Source: Chitinophaga ginsengisoli (GTDB taxonomy: Bacteria > Bacteroidota > Bacteroidia > Chitinophagales > Chitinophagaceae). From it: a DNA stretch of 64,000 nt. The notes beneath the pieces were generated by a model that had not been told where the DNA came from, did no database searches, and worked only from the letters and a program-made list of their open reading frames with translations. The translations under genes were made by a program, and so were the position numbers. Below, piece by piece: positions 63,001 to 64,000 of the stretch (within the stretch, counting starts at the first letter, position 1; each line of letters starts with the position of its first letter). The stretch lies in NCBI RefSeq assembly GCF_003014595.1, contig NZ_PYGK01000010.1:186001-250000 (forward strand), read 5' to 3'.

Positions 63001-64000
63001 TCCAGCAACAACGATACCCGGCAATTGCGTGAACTGCAGGGATATCCTGGCTTCCTGAAAAGCCTGGACAAAGAATGGGATCATGCAAAATGCAGAAGCA
63101 TCAGCCTGACCGGCTCTGTATCACCGGAAAAAATCCCCGCCATCCTACTCGGTGAATTACTACATCCAGATACACCTGCGGAGGTCATCTATCACGATGG
63201 CATACGGCACATCTTCGACCTGATACCTACAGAGCTGAGCACAGGATCTACATCAGACATCAAGCTGAATAAGGAATCTCTGGTACTGGTGCTGGGTGGT
63301 GCGCAAGGCATCACGGCAGAACTGATGGTGCGCTTCTCGAAAGAGTATCCTTGTCACTATGTGCTGGTAGGCAGATCGCCTGATCCGCGGGAGCAGGACA
63401 TGCCTAACTATACCGGGCTTACAACCAAAGACGAGATACGCCAGCAGCTGATCCTGGAAGGGAAACTGACATCACCGGCAGCTATCGAAAAACATGCATC
63501 AGATATCCACAAATCCAACCAGATACTGCAAACCATCCGGGGACTGGAAAGCAACGGCTCAACTGTTAGCTACCAGCCACTTGACCTGCGGAATGAAAGT
63601 GAACTAGGGACCTTCATCGATAAGCTGTATAAACAGTATGGAAAGATAGATGGAGTGGTACATGGTGCTGGATTGCTGGAAGATAAACTGTTCCGGCAGA
63701 AAACGTCCGACTCCTTCGAAAGGGTGTTCACTACCAAGGTTACACCGCTGAGGATACTGGCGGAGAAGTTAAAACCAGATACACAATTTGTTGTGCTCTT
63801 TTCAAGCGTAGCGTCTGTATATGGTAACCGTGGGCAAACCGATTATGCAGCCGCCAACAGTGTACTGGACCGTTATGCCTGGGAACTGAAGAATGTGATT
63901 AAAGGGAAGGTGACGACCATCAACTGGGGCCCATGGAAAGGCACCGGCATGGTATCGCCCACACTGGAGAAGGAATATGAACGCCGGGGCATAGCGCTGA
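57100..64000 (+). CDS. Giant type I PKS / PUFA-synthase-like protein (partial, runs off window)
   Basis: The open frame from the ATG at 57100 has 2,300 codons and no stop before the window ends. Domain order: two NMO/PfaD-like TIM-barrel units (~1-300, with GNEGAGKVGDESS; ~305-600, with GRECGGHVGPLSS); a ketosynthase (~643-1085) with Cys831 in DAACASSL, His966 in EAHGTGT and His1006 in KTQIGHT; a malonyl-type acyltransferase (~1180-1475) with Ser1275 in GHSYGE and CAFHSP; two ACPs with DLSIDSIKRME at Ser1683 and Ser1798; and a ketoreductase starting GGAQGI (~2066) with Tyr2249/Asn2253. DSIKR-type ACPs in tandem and the PfaD-like part point to PUFA-synthase relatives. The product is unknown. 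More domains (perhaps DH) and partner genes should follow. Confidence 0.9.
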   Translation, partial: MENPTIIGLTPMEYPDVPLTLALAKANAFPVLHLGRNKDIAVKALEDLTQHGYAFGVCYAEKEMTEIPLPEQVTLIIAPYHIKVNTRKRTRILYQVHTLFEAQQAAQDKADGIIIKGNEGAGKVGDESSFILFQQIIKALPDTKIWVQGGAGIHTTAALMATGASGVVLDSQLILFPECKAPAAIKHVCEKLNGNEARVIDGYRILIRPNSPALPENATHEDIKPLLGIADLDKGLLPMGQDVAISVDLVKRYRKLGRMIDGIHEAIRGHLLQAKTVNVISPGNALAKELNITYPIAQGPMTRVSDIPAFAAAVAEAGALPFVALSLLKGTAAQDLVKQTKALAKDNTWGVGILGFAPQELRDEQIEIIKEAKPPLVLIAGGRPSQAKALEDIGIKSFLHVPSASLLDMFIKEGAKRFVFEGRECGGHVGPLSSLVLWEKQIERLLQEEQASQLNIFFAGGIHDALSTAFIAVMTASLATKGAKIGVLMGTAYIYTKEAVETGAILQQFQDQAIAHTGTVLLETAPGHETRCLQSPFADFFEVEKNKLNAAQLDKKEIWSRLEALNVGRLRIAAKGVDRTENGLINIDTAQQLQEGMYMIGQVAAMRNTTVSMTDLHKDVAEDNFTHIQNAVLPAPIVHPEKALDIAIIGMACIYPGARNIEEFWSNILAGKDCVTEVPDERWNKELYYDGNSPDGDKSPSKWGGFIPKIDFDPVTFGIPPQSLAAIDPTQLLALLVAKQALDNAGYGNPDHNTEDISVIIGAEGGNDLANNYGFRSLYRQFLGEMPEELDAALPKLTEDSFPGVLANVISGRITNRLNLGGRNYTVDAACASSLAAIDLACQELTLGKSEMVLAGAADLHNGINDYLMFASTHALSRKGRCMTFDSGADGIALGEGVAMLVLKRYADAKRDGDQVYAVIKGVGGSSDGKSLGLTAPRKAGQVKALERAYEQSGVSPAALGLVEAHGTGTVVGDKTELSALSDMLIQSGAIAGQTYLGSVKTQIGHTKCAAGLAGMIKAALSVYHGVKPPTLHIKAPNAFYNEATSPFLFNTQAGVWLDEHRLAGISAFGFGGTNFHAVIENDPAGKEKPVAMTAWPAELFVFRGENDADVKRLVQAVHTILEYNDQIALRDIAYSLYRYNEAPVRLLIVASGREDLMLKTDLVLSGATSKDIHVTSKVEGKVAFMFPGQGSQRVNMARELFVAFPQLRKLLKAYPQYEKILFPSAAFSESALQQQKEKIKDTRITQPLLGIVDLAMASFLKDLGILPDMVAGHSYGELPALCFAGAFAEEQLVPLSEKRAKAILDAVEGDKGVMVAVNITKEALTPFTEKGSGVYAVNHNSPQQWVLAGATKDMEQLMIQLKEQKISFKQMEVACAFHSPLIAKSATLYKVAIGKTTFSKPTIPVWSNTTAALYPDTATAIKERLAEHLVSPVLFSEEVEKMYAAGARVFIEVGPGKVLTGLTRAIIGKEGLALHSEDSEPNAIAHLLNTIAKYIASGRDVQLDKLFEGRTTQTIQLDTPEQYKKSATIWHVNGQLAVPTTGKLPAHGALPVLQPIQLKTAMAAQPVIVNGNAEHMVQEYLNSVKYLIQAQRDVILGYLGQNPANISRLEIPETPVAKAATPAKKEQEPATTQVKVSVSTQPARGKQDVKKILIEVVSAKTGYPHEMLGMEMDMEADLSIDSIKRMEIIGELRTQMGGFHASGKSDETAVEQLAGIKTLNGLLEWIANNVGDAQAETGGISLQHAIEKPTNTTPASQGWTENDIRSTILLTVSEKTGYPQEMLGMDLDLEADLSIDSIKRMEILGELRMKIGGLAQSDEKTEALTGIKTLNGLVSWISANIPAATAPAPASSEEPATVLTSPASLSRIRFSLVPSGFDEKTTVSIAGKSLAVTDDGSHLPLAIKKLLEQQGAKVDIVTEKDLLESYQGLIILDMISAPERPDILSTFATIKKLHPDNVKWVYAISGSSNNDTRQLRELQGYPGFLKSLDKEWDHAKCRSISLTGSVSPEKIPAILLGELLHPDTPAEVIYHDGIRHIFDLIPTELSTGSTSDIKLNKESLVLVLGGAQGITAELMVRFSKEYPCHYVLVGRSPDPREQDMPNYTGLTTKDEIRQQLILEGKLTSPAAIEKHASDIHKSNQILQTIRGLESNGSTVSYQPLDLRNESELGTFIDKLYKQYGKIDGVVHGAGLLEDKLFRQKTSDSFERVFTTKVTPLRILAEKLKPDTQFVVLFSSVASVYGNRGQTDYAAANSVLDRYAWELKNVIKGKVTTINWGPWKGTGMVSPTLEKEYERRGIAL

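Overview
The window looks like a chromosomal segment of a Bacteroidota bacterium, most likely in or near Chitinophaga (inference). The evidence is a SusC/SusD pair, a type IX secretion sorting domain on a large protease, lipoprotein and signal-peptide styles typical of the phylum, and promoters of the Bacteroidota TTTG/TAnnTTTG type. Many secreted glycosidases (GH20, GH29, GH92) also fit a glycan-degrading soil bacterium. No rRNA, tRNA, CRISPR array or intact insertion sequence was seen.

Layout. 1-2.5 kb: small regulators (a stand-alone LytTR protein and a small HTH protein) and a doubtful Cys-rich ORF. 1.8-5.1 kb: an mprF gene for lysyl-phosphatidylglycerol synthesis, followed by an AcvB/VirJ-type hydrolase gene. 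5.3-15.1 kb: GH20 hexosaminidase, MscS channel, FMN/Fe-S glutamate-synthase-like protein, T9SS-exported subtilase and GH29 fucosidase. 15.3-19.1 kb: the oxidative pentose phosphate operon gnd-zwf-pgl. 19.2-25.1 kb: a complete urease operon ureABCEFGD plus a nickel-permease-like gene. 25.2-31.8 kb: PEP carboxylase, a TonB protein and a TonB-dependent receptor. 31.9-36.1 kb: galK-galT downstream of a LacI-type regulator gene, with two matching operator-like sites between them. 36.2-38.2 kb: a NagX-like membrane acyltransferase and an SDR oxidoreductase. 38.5-47.5 kb: SusD, SusC, a secreted unknown, an amidase and a GH92 mannosidase. 47.9-50.3 kb: an S41 protease and an aldo/keto reductase.

50.4-55.5 kb looks like a defence-type locus. 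A McrB-like AAA+ ATPase is followed by a DUF2357/PD-(D/E)XK protein. A divergent GIY-YIG (T5orf172-like) protein lies on the other side of a 520-bp spacer that carries a 151-bp imperfect palindrome built of ~22-nt units.

57.1-64 kb is the start of a giant polyketide/PUFA-synthase-like gene (2,300 codons visible, running off the window). Two tandem nitronate-monooxygenase/PfaD-like domains are fused in front of KS-AT-ACP-ACP-KR. A 29-codon ORF of unknown meaning lies in its leader.

Two copies of a ~160-170 bp hairpin-forming repeat (near 13.5 kb and 34.9 kb, in opposite orientation) share arm and loop sequence and look like a dispersed, undescribed element family. The most interesting regions are the palindrome/nuclease locus, the hairpin family, the fused PKS and the gal operators.
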